Part shown: positions 1-6,231 of the stretch, piece after piece
How the letters are laid out: each line of letters begins with the position of its first letter
Position numbering within the stretch: the first letter of the stretch is position 1
NCBI GenBank assembly: GCA_947624315.1
Contig: CANQJU010000071.1
Coordinates: forward strand, 1 to 6,304
Direction of reading: 5' to 3'
Source: an uncultured Bacilli bacterium
GTDB taxonomy: Bacteria; Bacillota_I; Bacilli_A; ML615J-28; CAG-698
DNA: 6,304 nucleotides
The notes under the pieces: model-generated
Told to the model about the DNA's origin: nothing
Database searches by the model: none
What the model saw: only the letters and a program-made list of their open reading frames with translations
Position numbers and translations under genes: made by a program

Positions 1-279
1 TCGTATTTCCCTTTTACTGAACCAAGTGTTGAAGTTGATGTTACTTGTTTTAAATGCGGTGGTAAAGGATGTGCTCTTTGCAAAGGCAGTGGTTGGATTG
101 AAGTATTGGGAGCTGGTGTAGTTCATCCTAATGTTTTGAAGATGGCTGGATATGACCCTAATGTATACAAAGGATTTGCCTTTGGAATTGGATTAGAAAG
201 AATAACAATGTTGAAACATGGTATCGATGATATAAGAAACTTCTATATCTCTGATCCACGTTTCTTGAAGCAATTTTAG
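1..279 (+). CDS. pheS: Phenylalanine--tRNA ligase alpha subunit, C-terminal part (5' end outside window)
   Basis: This is the last 92 codons of the catalytic alpha subunit, open from base 1 in frame 1 to TAG at 277-279. The enzyme is a cytoplasmic alpha2beta2 class II synthetase that charges tRNA-Phe with phenylalanine using ATP. Visible are the YFPFTEPSVEVDV stretch near the start, a CxxC-x4-CxxC cluster (C16, C19, C24, C27 of the fragment) followed by GWIEVLGAGVVHPNVL, and class II motif 3, GFAFGIGLERITML, with its conserved Arg67. The Cys quartet is common in Bacillus-like PheS and need not mean bound metal. The end (ISDPRFLKQF) matches the usual family C terminus, so the gene is complete at its 3' end. 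pheT follows at once, which is the standard pheST operon. The promoter and any T-box leader lie outside the window. Confidence 0.97.
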   Translation, partial: SYFPFTEPSVEVDVTCFKCGGKGCALCKGSGWIEVLGAGVVHPNVLKMAGYDPNVYKGFAFGIGLERITMLKHGIDDIRNFYISDPRFLKQF

Positions 280-288
280 GAGGCTTTT

Positions 289-2682
289 ATGAACGTTAAG
301 TTGAATTGGTTAAAAGAATTAGTTGATTTAGATAACTTATCTAAAGAAGAAATTATTAATAAATTAAGTCTATATTCAACAGAAGTTGAAGGTGTTAGCA
401 AAGTTGTTAGCGGAACTAATTTAGTTGTTGGATATGTGGAAGAATGTGTGGACCATCCCGATTCTGATCACTTACATGTATGTAAGGTTAATGTTGGCGA
501 TGAAGTTTTACAAATCGTTTGTGGAGCACCTAATGTTAAAAAAGGTTTATATGTAATTGTTGCCAAAATTGATGCCGTATTGCCTGGAGACTTTAAAATT
601 AAAAAATCAAAGATTCGTGGTGTTGAATCATTTGGTATGCTTTGCTCTTTAAAAGAAATTGGATTAGAAAATAAATATATTCCTGAAGAATATGCCAATG
701 GTATATATTATTTTAAAGATGAAGTTAAAGTTGGCGATAGTGCCTTAAAATGCTTAGAATTAGATGATGAGGTTATTGAATTGGGTTTAACTCCTAATCG
801 TGGTGATTTACTAAGTATGTTAGGAGTAGCATATGAAGTAAGTGCTGTATTTAATAGACCTTTAAAGCCTTTAGCTTATGAAATAGTTAAAGGAGAAATA
901 GAAGATAAGGTTGATGTTAAAATAGAAAATGATGGATGTAAAGTATATTATGCAAGAGTATTTAAAGATTTGGTAATTAAAGAATCTCCTCGTTGGTTGC
1001 GCTCTCGCTTAATAAGCTTTGGTATTAGACCAATCAATAATGTTGTTGATATCACTAACTATATCTTAGCTTTATATGGACAACCTTTACATGCTTTTGA
1101 TTACGATAAGTTGGGAAATAAGATTGTTGTAAGAAATGCTCATCGCAATGAAAAGATGAAAACTTTAGATGGTAATGATAGAGTTTTAGAAGAAAGTGAT
1201 ATTGTTATTACAGATGGTGCTAAACCTGTTGCTTTAGCTGGTGTTATGGGGGGACTTGATACAGAAATAACTGATGAAACAAAAAATATTGTTTTAGAGA
1301 TTGCTGTTTTTGATCCTGTTTCTATTAGATTGACTTCTGCACGCCTTGGATTACGTAGTGAATCATCAAATAGATATGAAAAAGGTGTAGATACAAATCG
1401 CTCTAAATTAGCTATGGAATATGCAAGTTATTTATTGAAAGAATTAGCTTCGGCTAAAGTTAGTAAGAACTGGGCTTTTTCTGGTCAACTTGAAAAGGAA
1501 AATAAAGAAATTGAGATTACTAATGAATTTATCTCATCAGCTTTAGGTATTAAATTATCTGATGAAGAAATTATTGATATCTTTGATCGCTTAGGTTTTA
1601 AAACTGAAGTTGTTAAAGGCAAAATGCATGTATTAGTTCCAAGCAGAAGAATGGATATTACCATTCCTAATGACCTTGTTGAAGAGGTAGGACGCATCTA
1701 TGGATATGAAAAGTTGCCTTTAACTTTACCAAACGATGGTAAAAGTGGTATTTTAACAAACTATCAAAAACGTCGTAAAGAATTGAAACATACATTAATT
1801 AATTTAGGATTAAATGAAATAATTACTTATTCTTTAGTTTCTCAAGAAGAAAATAAAGAATTCACTTTATTGCATGAAAATGAATCTTCTCCAATATTAT
1901 TAATGCATCCAATTAGTGGTGATCATAGTGAACTAAGAAGAAGTCTAATGCCTAGCATGATTACTTATGTTGATTATTGTTTCAATCGCCGTATTAAAGA
2001 TATAGCTAGTTTTGAAATTGGGAAAGTATATTATGAAAAAAACAATGAATTTAAAGAAGAAGAGGTTTTAACAATCTCTATGGCTAATAATTTTAGTTCA
2101 TTGTTATGGCGTGGTAATGTTGAAAAATGCGACTTCTATTTATTAAAGGGATTAATTGATGCAGCTTTTAAAAATCTAAATATTGCTTTTGATTATCGAC
2201 CTTTAGAAAAAGAAAGTAAAGAGATGCATCCATTAAGAACAGCTGAGATATATTATGAAGATAGATTGGTTGGTTATGTGGGAGCACTTCATCCAAAATT
2301 TGCGCAAACTCATGAGTTGAAGGAAGTATATGTAGCCGAAATTAAACTTGCTGAACTTTTAAATAAAGAAGTTTCTACAGTCATTTATAAACCAATTAGC
2401 AAAGTTCCTAGTGTTGAAAGAGATATTGCCTTAGTTATGAAAAAGGATATCAATGCTAGTGATATTGTTAAAACTATTCTAAGTGTTGATAGGAAAACTT
2501 TAAGCGATGTTAAAATTTTTGATTTATATGTTGGAGATAAAGTTAATGAAGATGAAAAATCATTAGCTATTAAATTGATCTTCACTTCCTATGAACCTTT
2601 AACAGATGAAGTTGTTAATAACAAAGTAAATAAAATATTAAAGGAACTTGAAAATAAATATCAAGCAACTTTAAGATCATAA
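289..2682 (+). CDS. pheT: Phenylalanine--tRNA ligase beta subunit
   Basis: This is the 797-residue beta subunit, a full-length size for the bacterial family. It pairs with PheS, contributes to tRNA-Phe binding and hydrolyses mischarged Tyr-tRNA-Phe. Domains in order are: an EMAP-type tRNA-binding OB fold (about 40-150, with HPDSDHLHVCKV at 56-67, GAPNV at 79-83 and SKIRGVESFGMLCS at 107-120); TPNRGDLLS (168-176); the B3/B4 editing domain (about 210-385, with PINNVVDITNY at 248-258, GQPLHAFD at 264-271 and SESSNRYEKGVD at 357-368); B5 (about 405-475, ending DLVEEVGRIYGY); a catalytic-like core (about 490-690); and a C-terminal FDX-ACB anticodon-binding domain (about 700-797, SKVPSVERDIALVM). 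His268 and Glu337 probably match known editing-site residues; that is from memory, not alignment. The ATG is fixed by AGGAGG at 278-283, five bases upstream and overlapping the pheS stop, so translation is likely coupled. Nothing is broken. Confidence 0.98.
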   Translation: MNVKLNWLKELVDLDNLSKEEIINKLSLYSTEVEGVSKVVSGTNLVVGYVEECVDHPDSDHLHVCKVNVGDEVLQIVCGAPNVKKGLYVIVAKIDAVLPGDFKIKKSKIRGVESFGMLCSLKEIGLENKYIPEEYANGIYYFKDEVKVGDSALKCLELDDEVIELGLTPNRGDLLSMLGVAYEVSAVFNRPLKPLAYEIVKGEIEDKVDVKIENDGCKVYYARVFKDLVIKESPRWLRSRLISFGIRPINNVVDITNYILALYGQPLHAFDYDKLGNKIVVRNAHRNEKMKTLDGNDRVLEESDIVITDGAKPVALAGVMGGLDTEITDETKNIVLEIAVFDPVSIRLTSARLGLRSESSNRYEKGVDTNRSKLAMEYASYLLKELASAKVSKNWAFSGQLEKENKEIEITNEFISSALGIKLSDEEIIDIFDRLGFKTEVVKGKMHVLVPSRRMDITIPNDLVEEVGRIYGYEKLPLTLPNDGKSGILTNYQKRRKELKHTLINLGLNEIITYSLVSQEENKEFTLLHENESSPILLMHPISGDHSELRRSLMPSMITYVDYCFNRRIKDIASFEIGKVYYEKNNEFKEEEVLTISMANNFSSLLWRGNVEKCDFYLLKGLIDAAFKNLNIAFDYRPLEKESKEMHPLRTAEIYYEDRLVGYVGALHPKFAQTHELKEVYVAEIKLAELLNKEVSTVIYKPISKVPSVERDIALVMKKDINASDIVKTILSVDRKTLSDVKIFDLYVGDKVNEDEKSLAIKLIFTSYEPLTDEVVNNKVNKILKELENKYQATLRS

Positions 2683-2737
2683 GCTAGTAATTTGTCTATG
2701 AAAAAAATTTTTGTATTTAAGACAAAATATAAAAAAT

Positions 2738-2770
2738 AAGGCGAGATTGTTATTAAATCTCGTCTTTTTT
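2738..2770. terminator. Bidirectional intrinsic terminator after pheT
   Basis: A 9-bp stem pairs 2740-2748 (GGCGAGATT) with 2756-2764 (AATCTCGTC), with one G-U pair and a 7-nt loop. Six T residues follow at 2765-2770, giving a normal rho-independent terminator 56 nt after the pheT stop. Read on the minus strand, the same stem is followed by TTATTTTTTAT, so it should also stop leftward transcripts, such as those from the minus-strand promoter at 2832-2860. The structure is seen directly; function is inferred. Confidence 0.85.
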
Positions 2771-2793
2771 GTCCTTATAATTGATTAATTTGG

Positions 2794-2818
2794 TTCATAG
2801 ATTAAAATAATCTATGAA
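2794..2818. repeat. Left copy of inverted-repeat palindrome
   Basis: An 11-bp perfect palindrome has arms TTCATAGATTA (2794-2804) and TAATCTATGAA (2808-2818) around the centre AAA. Its inner 21 bp (2796-2816) is the exact reverse complement of 2912-2932, the core of the right copy. No T tract follows, so it is not a typical terminator. It could be a recombinase crossover site, or an operator for a dimeric DNA-binding protein. Confidence 0.9.
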
Positions 2819-2826
2819 TTATTTCA

Positions 2827-2854
2827 CTGATATTTTATCACTTTTTTTTAGAAT
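2827..2854 (+). promoter_or_regulatory. Weak rightward promoter candidate for the lipoprotein gene
   Basis: CTGATA (2827-2832, four of six to TTGACA), a 16-nt spacer and TAGAAT (2849-2854, five of six to TATAAT) would start transcription near 2861. There is no TG extension. A second candidate is TTGTCT (2898-2903), an 18-nt spacer and TTTAAT (2922-2927), whose -10 lies within the right palindrome. In DNA this AT-rich either could be chance. If one is real, the gene is transcribed in the orientation shown and the palindromes may be operators. Confidence 0.25.
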
Positions 2855-2860
2855 TTGCAA
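2832..2860 (-). promoter_or_regulatory. Leftward extended -10 promoter inside the inverted-repeat segment
   Basis: On the minus strand the -35 is TTGCAA (2860-2855), the spacer is 17 nt, and the -10 is TAAAAT (2837-2832) preceded by TG one base upstream (TGATAAAAT), which is an extended -10 element. The start would be near 2825 with transcription running left, away from the lipoprotein gene and into the bidirectional terminator at 2738-2770. The expected product is about 95 nt with no evident gene. The same ten bases, GTGATAAAAT, form the -10 region of the plus-strand promoter before 6232, which gives some internal support. Confidence 0.5.
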
Positions 2861-2908
2861 TATTTATATGGAAAAAATAGGAACTTTTCCTTTGGCTTTG
2901 TCTTTTTA

Positions 2909-2935
2909 TTACATAGATTATTTTAATCTATGTAA
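2909..2935. repeat. Right copy of inverted-repeat palindrome, next to the lipoprotein RBS
   Basis: A 12-bp perfect palindrome has arms TTACATAGATTA (2909-2920) and TAATCTATGTAA (2924-2935) around the centre TTT. Its inner 21 bp is the exact reverse complement of the left copy. It ends 8 nt before the AAAGGA Shine-Dalgarno (2944-2949). In RNA it would form a hairpin just upstream of the ribosome site without covering it. Confidence 0.9.
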
Positions 2936-2959
2936 CTTTCAAGAAAGGATAGGACATTT

Positions 2960-5503
2960 ATGAAAAAGTTAACGAAAATTTTATTTCATGTTTTTTTGTT
3001 GCTTTGCATAGTTGTATCAGAAGCCATGCTCACTGCTTGTCAGGGGGCTCCTGGTAAGGATGGTATCAATGGTGTTGATGGTCAAAATGGTGCAGACGGC
3101 AAAGATGGTGTAACTCCTCATATTGGGGATGATGGTTATTGGTATTTTGGTGACACTAAAACTGAGTTTAAAGCAGAAGGTTTAGATGGAACTGATGGAG
3201 TTGATGGTGTTGATGGTAAATCAGCTTATGATCTTTATAAGGAGAAATATCCTGATTATGAAGGTAGTCTTGATGAATGGCTAGCTTCTTTAAAAGGAGA
3301 AGATGGTGTAGATGGCACTGATGGAGTTGATGGCACCGATGGTAAATCAGCTTATGATCTTTATAAGGAGCAACATCCTGATTATGAAGGTAGTCTTGAT
3401 GAATGGTTAGCTTCTTTAAAAGGAGCAGCTGGTAAGAATGGTTCATCTGGTAAAAATGGCAAAGATGGTGTTGATGGTAAATCAGCTTATGATCTTTATA
3501 AAGAACAATATCCTGACTATGAAGGTAGTCTTGATGATTGGTTAGCTTCTCTAAAAGGAGAGGATGGAACTAATGGCACTAATGGTAAAGATGGTGTAAC
3601 TCCTCATATTGGTGATGATGGTTATTGGTATTTTGGGGAAACTAAAACTGACTTTAAAGCAACGGGTTCTAATGGTAAGTCAGCATATGATTTATATGTT
3701 GAAGAATTTAAATCTCAAGGAGAAAATGCTGGTAAAGAACCTCTTAGTTTAGAAGCATGGCTTAAATCTCTTCAAAAAGGTACTGTTTGGCAAGTGGGTG
3801 AAGGTGCTCCTTTATCACTTGATTTGACTGTTGATGATGGTACTTTTTATTTAGATACTAAATCAGGTCAAATTTGGAGAGCAAGCGTTACTGATGATGA
3901 AGTTACATGGGAGCCTATATATAATACTTCAGGTAAAGAGATAGAAGAAATAAAAGAAGATAGACATAGTCATTTTATGGATGAAGGCGCAACTGATGAA
4001 AATGTACATAGATTGGGTGTTTGGATTAAATTTAAAGATGGTACTTCTAAATTTATTCAACTAAGTTGTGAGCATGAACTTGACCCATTAACATCTATTT
4101 ATATTATTCAAGGTGATTGTGAGAAAGGTGAAGTTAAATTTACTCGTTGTAAATGGTGTAAACAATGGCTTGTACAAATTGATGCCCAAATTTATGCTTC
4201 TATTCCTCATAAATATGATACCAATTGGTCATTTGATGAAAATCAACATTGGCATGCTCCTATATGCGCTCACAAAAATGATCTTGAAAATAAGGATGTA
4301 AATAATCACAATTGGCGTACTTATTACACAGTAGATTATGATGAAGAAAAAGATTCTTCTAAGGGATATATCAAGTGGCAACAATGTAGTGTTTGTGGGT
4401 ACATAACTAATAGTAAATTTAGTGATCCAAGCTCTTTAGTACAAGAAGATGGAAAAGTTCATATTTCTGACGCAGAAGAATGGAATATGTTTGCTCGTGC
4501 AGTTAACAGTGGAGCAACTTATGATGAAGGTAAAAAGTTTAGTGAAGCTGAAGTTGTTTTAGATAAAGATATCGATTTTGGTGGTTCAACTATTATTCCT
4601 GTTGGTATTCCAACTAATGTTGATGCACTTGTAGATCGTAGCAATGGTAGTTATCTTGACCTTGTTTCTGAAGCATCTATTGAGGGTGGTTTTAGGGGTA
4701 AGTTTGATGGACAAGGAAAGAGTTTATCAGGATTTGTTATCGATAGTGGTCATTTTACAGGTGTATTTGGTTATATAAACAATGCAACTATTACTAATCT
4801 TATCATTAAAAATGCATCTATTTATGGTGAAGCTTTTGTTGGGGGAGCTGTTGGCTTTATTGAAGGTGTTGATGTACGTATATCTAAAGTCAGTGTTATA
4901 GATTGTACTGTATATGGACTTGCACATGTTGGGGGAATTGCAGGTTATGCTCTTAATGCTGGTCCACAGTTGAAACGAGCAAATACAGCAGATGAAGCTG
5001 CTATTAAAAACTGTACAGTTATGGGTACGGGATTTAGTGATGAGGATGAGACATATCCTAAAATGAAAATAATTGCTAGCCTAGGCCCTAAAGATACTGT
5101 AGATGGTAAGTTTTATGATAGTGTAAATGCTGGTGGAATACTTGGTACTTCTCATAGTAGTTCTGTTAATAGCTGCTACTTGCATATTGCTAATGTATAT
5201 GCTAGAGGAACAAGAGCATTTATTGTTGGTTTGGCAGATGGTACAGAAGAAGCTCATAGTGTAGTTGTTGGTAATATCACTGGTAAATATAAATTTACTT
5301 TTGATCCTAGTTGTGAATATGTTTCATGTACTTGCTATAGTGCACCATTTGATAAAGAGGGAGTTGAAGTCATAGATACAATTAAGGATAGTGATGTAGC
5401 AATGACAGATGAACATGGAGATGACTATGTAAGATTCCTTGAAAATAAATATATAAGTAAAGATAATAGTAATACTTCAGGAGAAAAACCATATAGTGAT
5501 TAA
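2960..5503 (+). CDS. Surface lipoprotein with collagen-like tracts, SAYDLY modules and GLUG-like repeats
   Basis: An 847-residue exported lipoprotein of unknown specific function, probably an adhesin or matrix-type surface protein. The start is set by a classic signal peptide: KK, a hydrophobic core 7-19, and lipobox LTAC with lipidated Cys27. Sites upstream are AAAGGA at 2944-2949 and AGGA at 2951-2954. Residues 29-274 alternate short Gly-X-Y tracts (4-7 triplets, rich in D, N, T and K, nearly without Pro) with three near-identical modules running from GKSAYDLY to EWLASLKG (86-113, 128-155, 173-200), a diverged fourth (239-274), and two DGYWYFG modules (47-74, 209-236). Residues 370-480 are Cys/His-rich. 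DGKVHISDAEEWNMFARAVNSG (498-518) and DKDIDFGG lead into GLUG-like beta-helix repeats (about 576-664, with FRGKFDGQGKSLSGF, FTGVFGYI, VGGAVGFI, VGGIAGYA) and AGGILG (724-729). No LPXTG or C-terminal membrane segment is seen, so anchoring is by lipid. The domain naming is from motif memory. Confidence 0.93.
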   Translation: MKKLTKILFHVFLLLCIVVSEAMLTACQGAPGKDGINGVDGQNGADGKDGVTPHIGDDGYWYFGDTKTEFKAEGLDGTDGVDGVDGKSAYDLYKEKYPDYEGSLDEWLASLKGEDGVDGTDGVDGTDGKSAYDLYKEQHPDYEGSLDEWLASLKGAAGKNGSSGKNGKDGVDGKSAYDLYKEQYPDYEGSLDDWLASLKGEDGTNGTNGKDGVTPHIGDDGYWYFGETKTDFKATGSNGKSAYDLYVEEFKSQGENAGKEPLSLEAWLKSLQKGTVWQVGEGAPLSLDLTVDDGTFYLDTKSGQIWRASVTDDEVTWEPIYNTSGKEIEEIKEDRHSHFMDEGATDENVHRLGVWIKFKDGTSKFIQLSCEHELDPLTSIYIIQGDCEKGEVKFTRCKWCKQWLVQIDAQIYASIPHKYDTNWSFDENQHWHAPICAHKNDLENKDVNNHNWRTYYTVDYDEEKDSSKGYIKWQQCSVCGYITNSKFSDPSSLVQEDGKVHISDAEEWNMFARAVNSGATYDEGKKFSEAEVVLDKDIDFGGSTIIPVGIPTNVDALVDRSNGSYLDLVSEASIEGGFRGKFDGQGKSLSGFVIDSGHFTGVFGYINNATITNLIIKNASIYGEAFVGGAVGFIEGVDVRISKVSVIDCTVYGLAHVGGIAGYALNAGPQLKRANTADEAAIKNCTVMGTGFSDEDETYPKMKIIASLGPKDTVDGKFYDSVNAGGILGTSHSSSVNSCYLHIANVYARGTRAFIVGLADGTEEAHSVVVGNITGKYKFTFDPSCEYVSCTCYSAPFDKEGVEVIDTIKDSDVAMTDEHGDDYVRFLENKYISKDNSNTSGEKPYSD
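3098..3667 (+). repeat. Two in-frame DGYWYFG coding repeats bracketing the SAYDLY array
   Basis: Two 84-bp copies at 3098-3181 and 3584-3667 encode a module from GKDGVTPHIGDDGYWYFG to FKA.G (residues 47-74 and 209-236). By hand count they differ at 8 of 84 bases. They stand on each side of the three closely matched SAYDLY repeats, as if the block grew by internal duplication. Similar GYWYxGDT modules are known from other bacterial surface and phage fibre proteins with collagen-like tracts. Confidence 0.85.
3215..3781 (+). repeat. SAYDLY...EWLASLKG coding repeat array (three close copies, one diverged)
   Basis: Three 84-bp copies start at 3215, 3341 and 3476. By hand count, copies 1 and 2 differ at 3 bases and copies 2 and 3 at 6. 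A fourth copy, 3674-3781, keeps GKSAYDLY and EAWLKSLQKG but has a longer, changed centre. Periods are 126, 135 and 198 bp, all multiples of three, so gain or loss of units would keep the frame. The linkers are Gly-X-Y tracts. The repeat is plain in the sequence; length variation between strains is inferred. Confidence 0.92.
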
Positions 5504-5540
5504 AACCAAAAAAATTCAAGGATATAATTTTTAAAAACGA

Positions 5541-5569
5541 TTTGTATGAAGATTAATATTACATACAAA
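5541..5569 (+). other. Hairpin after the lipoprotein gene
   Basis: TTTGTATG (5541-5548) pairs perfectly with CATACAAA (5562-5569) around a 13-nt AT-rich loop, 37 nt after the stop codon. No T run follows, so on its own it is not a terminator. It may cap the mRNA 3' end or be chance in AT-rich DNA. Confidence 0.4.
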
Positions 5570-5573
5570 ATTT

Positions 5574-5618
5574 AAAGGACTAATCATATTATAATGTAAT
5601 ATGAAATAGTCCTTTTTT
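5574..5618 (+). terminator. Intrinsic terminator of the lipoprotein gene
   Basis: The outer stem AAAGGACTA (5574-5582) pairs with TAGTCCTTT (5607-5615). After a small asymmetric internal loop (A5583 against A5605-A5606), an inner stem TCATATTA (5584-5591) pairs with TAATATGA (5597-5604) around loop TAATG. The T run is 5613-5618, partly within the stem. This is the best terminator in the gap and lies 71 nt after the stop. Confidence 0.85.
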
Positions 5619-5756
5619 ATATTCTCATATGATTTTTGATTAGTAAGAAATATTATATTTTTATTATTAGTTATCAAATACATTTTTTTTACTATATATG
5701 GTTAAAGTGCTTTTAATTTTTCTCATAAAAATAAAAAACTAACAAATAATAAAAAT
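5619..5756. other. AT-rich intergenic region before the EamA-type gene
   Basis: The gap from 5504 to 5766 holds the two hairpins above, then about 140 bases of very AT-rich sequence. No open reading frame of substance or RNA gene is visible on either strand. A promoter for the next gene is expected here. Weak candidates are TTTACT (5688-5693), an 18-nt spacer and TTTAAT (5712-5717), or TTATCA (5671-5676), a 16-nt spacer and TATATA (5693-5698). Neither is convincing in such biased sequence. Confidence 0.4.
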
Positions 5757-5762
5757 GGTGAT
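5757..5762 (+). promoter_or_regulatory. GGTGAT Shine-Dalgarno that favours the TTG start
   Basis: GGTGAT is the 3' part of the full sequence complementary to the 16S rRNA tail (AAGGAGGTGATC). It lies 4 nt before TTG 5767. It would be inside the coding region if ATG 5755 were used, and that ATG has no purine-rich site upstream. The same ATGGTGAT string precedes the ATG at 6232 by 3 nt. Confidence 0.55.
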
Positions 5763-5766
5763 TTAT

Positions 5767-6183
5767 TTGTGGTTTTTATATGCAGCCTTATCAAGCATAT
5801 TTGCTAGCTTAATGACTATTTTTATGAAAATAGGTTTGAAAAATTTAGATTCACTTTTAGTAACAGCTTTAAGAACAACTATTGTTTTTGGCCTTTTGTG
5901 GATAATAGTTATAGTAATGCATAAAAATAAAGGAATTATGACAATTACTAATAGAGAATGGATTTATATTTTTCTATCAGCTTTATTTACTTGTGGGACA
6001 TGGGTGTTTTATTTTTTAGCTTTAAAGGAAACTGATGTTTCTAAGGTTTTGGCAATCGATAGATTAAGTATAGTTTTAACTGTTTTTCTTTCAGTAGTAA
6101 TTTTAAAAGAAAAAATAAACTTAATGACAATAGCAGGAATTATTGTCTTAATTGGAGGAACTCTTTTAATAGTTTTTAATTAA
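5767..6183 (+). CDS. Short EamA/DMT-superfamily membrane protein (5 TM)
   Basis: A 138-residue integral membrane protein from TTG 5767, or 142 from ATG 5755. It resembles the short EamA-type proteins (COG2510-like) that are half the usual 10-TM drug/metabolite transporter. The substrate cannot be told from sequence. Counting from ATG 5755, hydrophobic segments lie at about 5-24, 34-55, 68-90, 98-116 and 122-141. Family-like features are KIGLKNLDSLLVTALRT after TM1, GTWVFYFLALKETDVSKVLAIDRLS joining TM3 to TM4, and LKEKINLMTIAGIIVLIGGTLLIV at the end. TTG is preferred because GGTGAT lies just upstream and the protein would begin MWFLYAALSS, which is where relatives typically begin. It sits alone between a terminator and a gene with its own promoter. 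No terminator is seen after it. A five-TM unit would presumably have to dimerise. Confidence 0.87.
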   Translation: MWFLYAALSSIFASLMTIFMKIGLKNLDSLLVTALRTTIVFGLLWIIVIVMHKNKGIMTITNREWIYIFLSALFTCGTWVFYFLALKETDVSKVLAIDRLSIVLTVFLSVVILKEKINLMTIAGIIVLIGGTLLIVFN

Positions 6184-6188
6184 AATAT

Positions 6189-6216
6189 TTGCTAATTAAT
6201 TTCTTTGTGATAAAAT
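6189..6216 (+). promoter_or_regulatory. Extended -10 promoter of the partial 3'-end gene
   Basis: TTGCTA (6189-6194), a 16-nt spacer and TAAAAT (6211-6216) with TG at 6208-6209 (TGATAAAAT) form an extended -10 promoter six bases after the previous stop. The start would fall near 6222-6223, leaving a leader of about 10 nt with GGTGAT at its very 5' end. Confidence 0.5.
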
Positions 6217-6231
6217 TATTATGGTGATATT

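Larger units (their letters stand above)
2796..2932. other. Candidate invertible promoter segment (inverton) upstream of the lipoprotein gene
   Basis: Two 21-bp inverted copies (2796-2816 and 2912-2932) bracket 95 bp (2817-2911) directly before a surface lipoprotein gene. The identity stops sharply at the 21-bp edges. Each copy has two 9-bp inverted arms around a 3-bp asymmetric centre, AAA on the left and TTT on the right. Half-sites around a short asymmetric centre are how tyrosine and invertase-type serine recombinase sites are built. Inside lies a good promoter on the minus strand. After inversion its -10 would fall near 2891-2896 and its start near 2903, giving a leader of about 57 nt before the lipoprotein ATG. 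Phase-variable surface genes with short invertible promoters are well known in gut Firmicutes and Bacteroides. No recombinase is encoded here, but such enzymes can be unlinked. The repeat pair is certain; inversion is inference. Confidence 0.45.

Noticed and set aside
14..96. CxxC-x4-CxxC cluster in PheS as a possible novel metal site
   Set aside because: The same cluster is ordinary in Bacillus-like PheS proteins, so it is a family feature and not a new finding.
2691..2726. TTTGTCT / AGACAAA inverted repeat after the pheT stop
   Set aside because: Only 7 bp with a 22-nt loop and no T run; the hairpin at 2738-2770 is much better as the terminator.
2698..2739. Thirteen-codon open frame (MKKIFVFK...) just after pheT
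   Set aside because: It has no Shine-Dalgarno, is made of A- and T-run codons, and its stop runs into the terminator stem; most likely chance.
2870..2891. GGAAAA / TTTTCC small inverted repeat inside the candidate invertible segment
   Set aside because: Six base pairs in AT-rich DNA is expected by chance; there is no second copy to suggest a binding site.
3168..3446. Minus-strand open frame of 92 codons across the lipoprotein repeats
   Set aside because: It is a shadow of the repeat array: the His/Leu-rich product simply mirrors the repeated plus-strand codons, and there is no plausible start context.
5652..5677. Minus-strand TTGATA and TATAAT resembling a promoter
   Set aside because: The spacer is only 14 nt, too short for a normal sigma-A promoter, and nothing on the minus strand would be transcribed.
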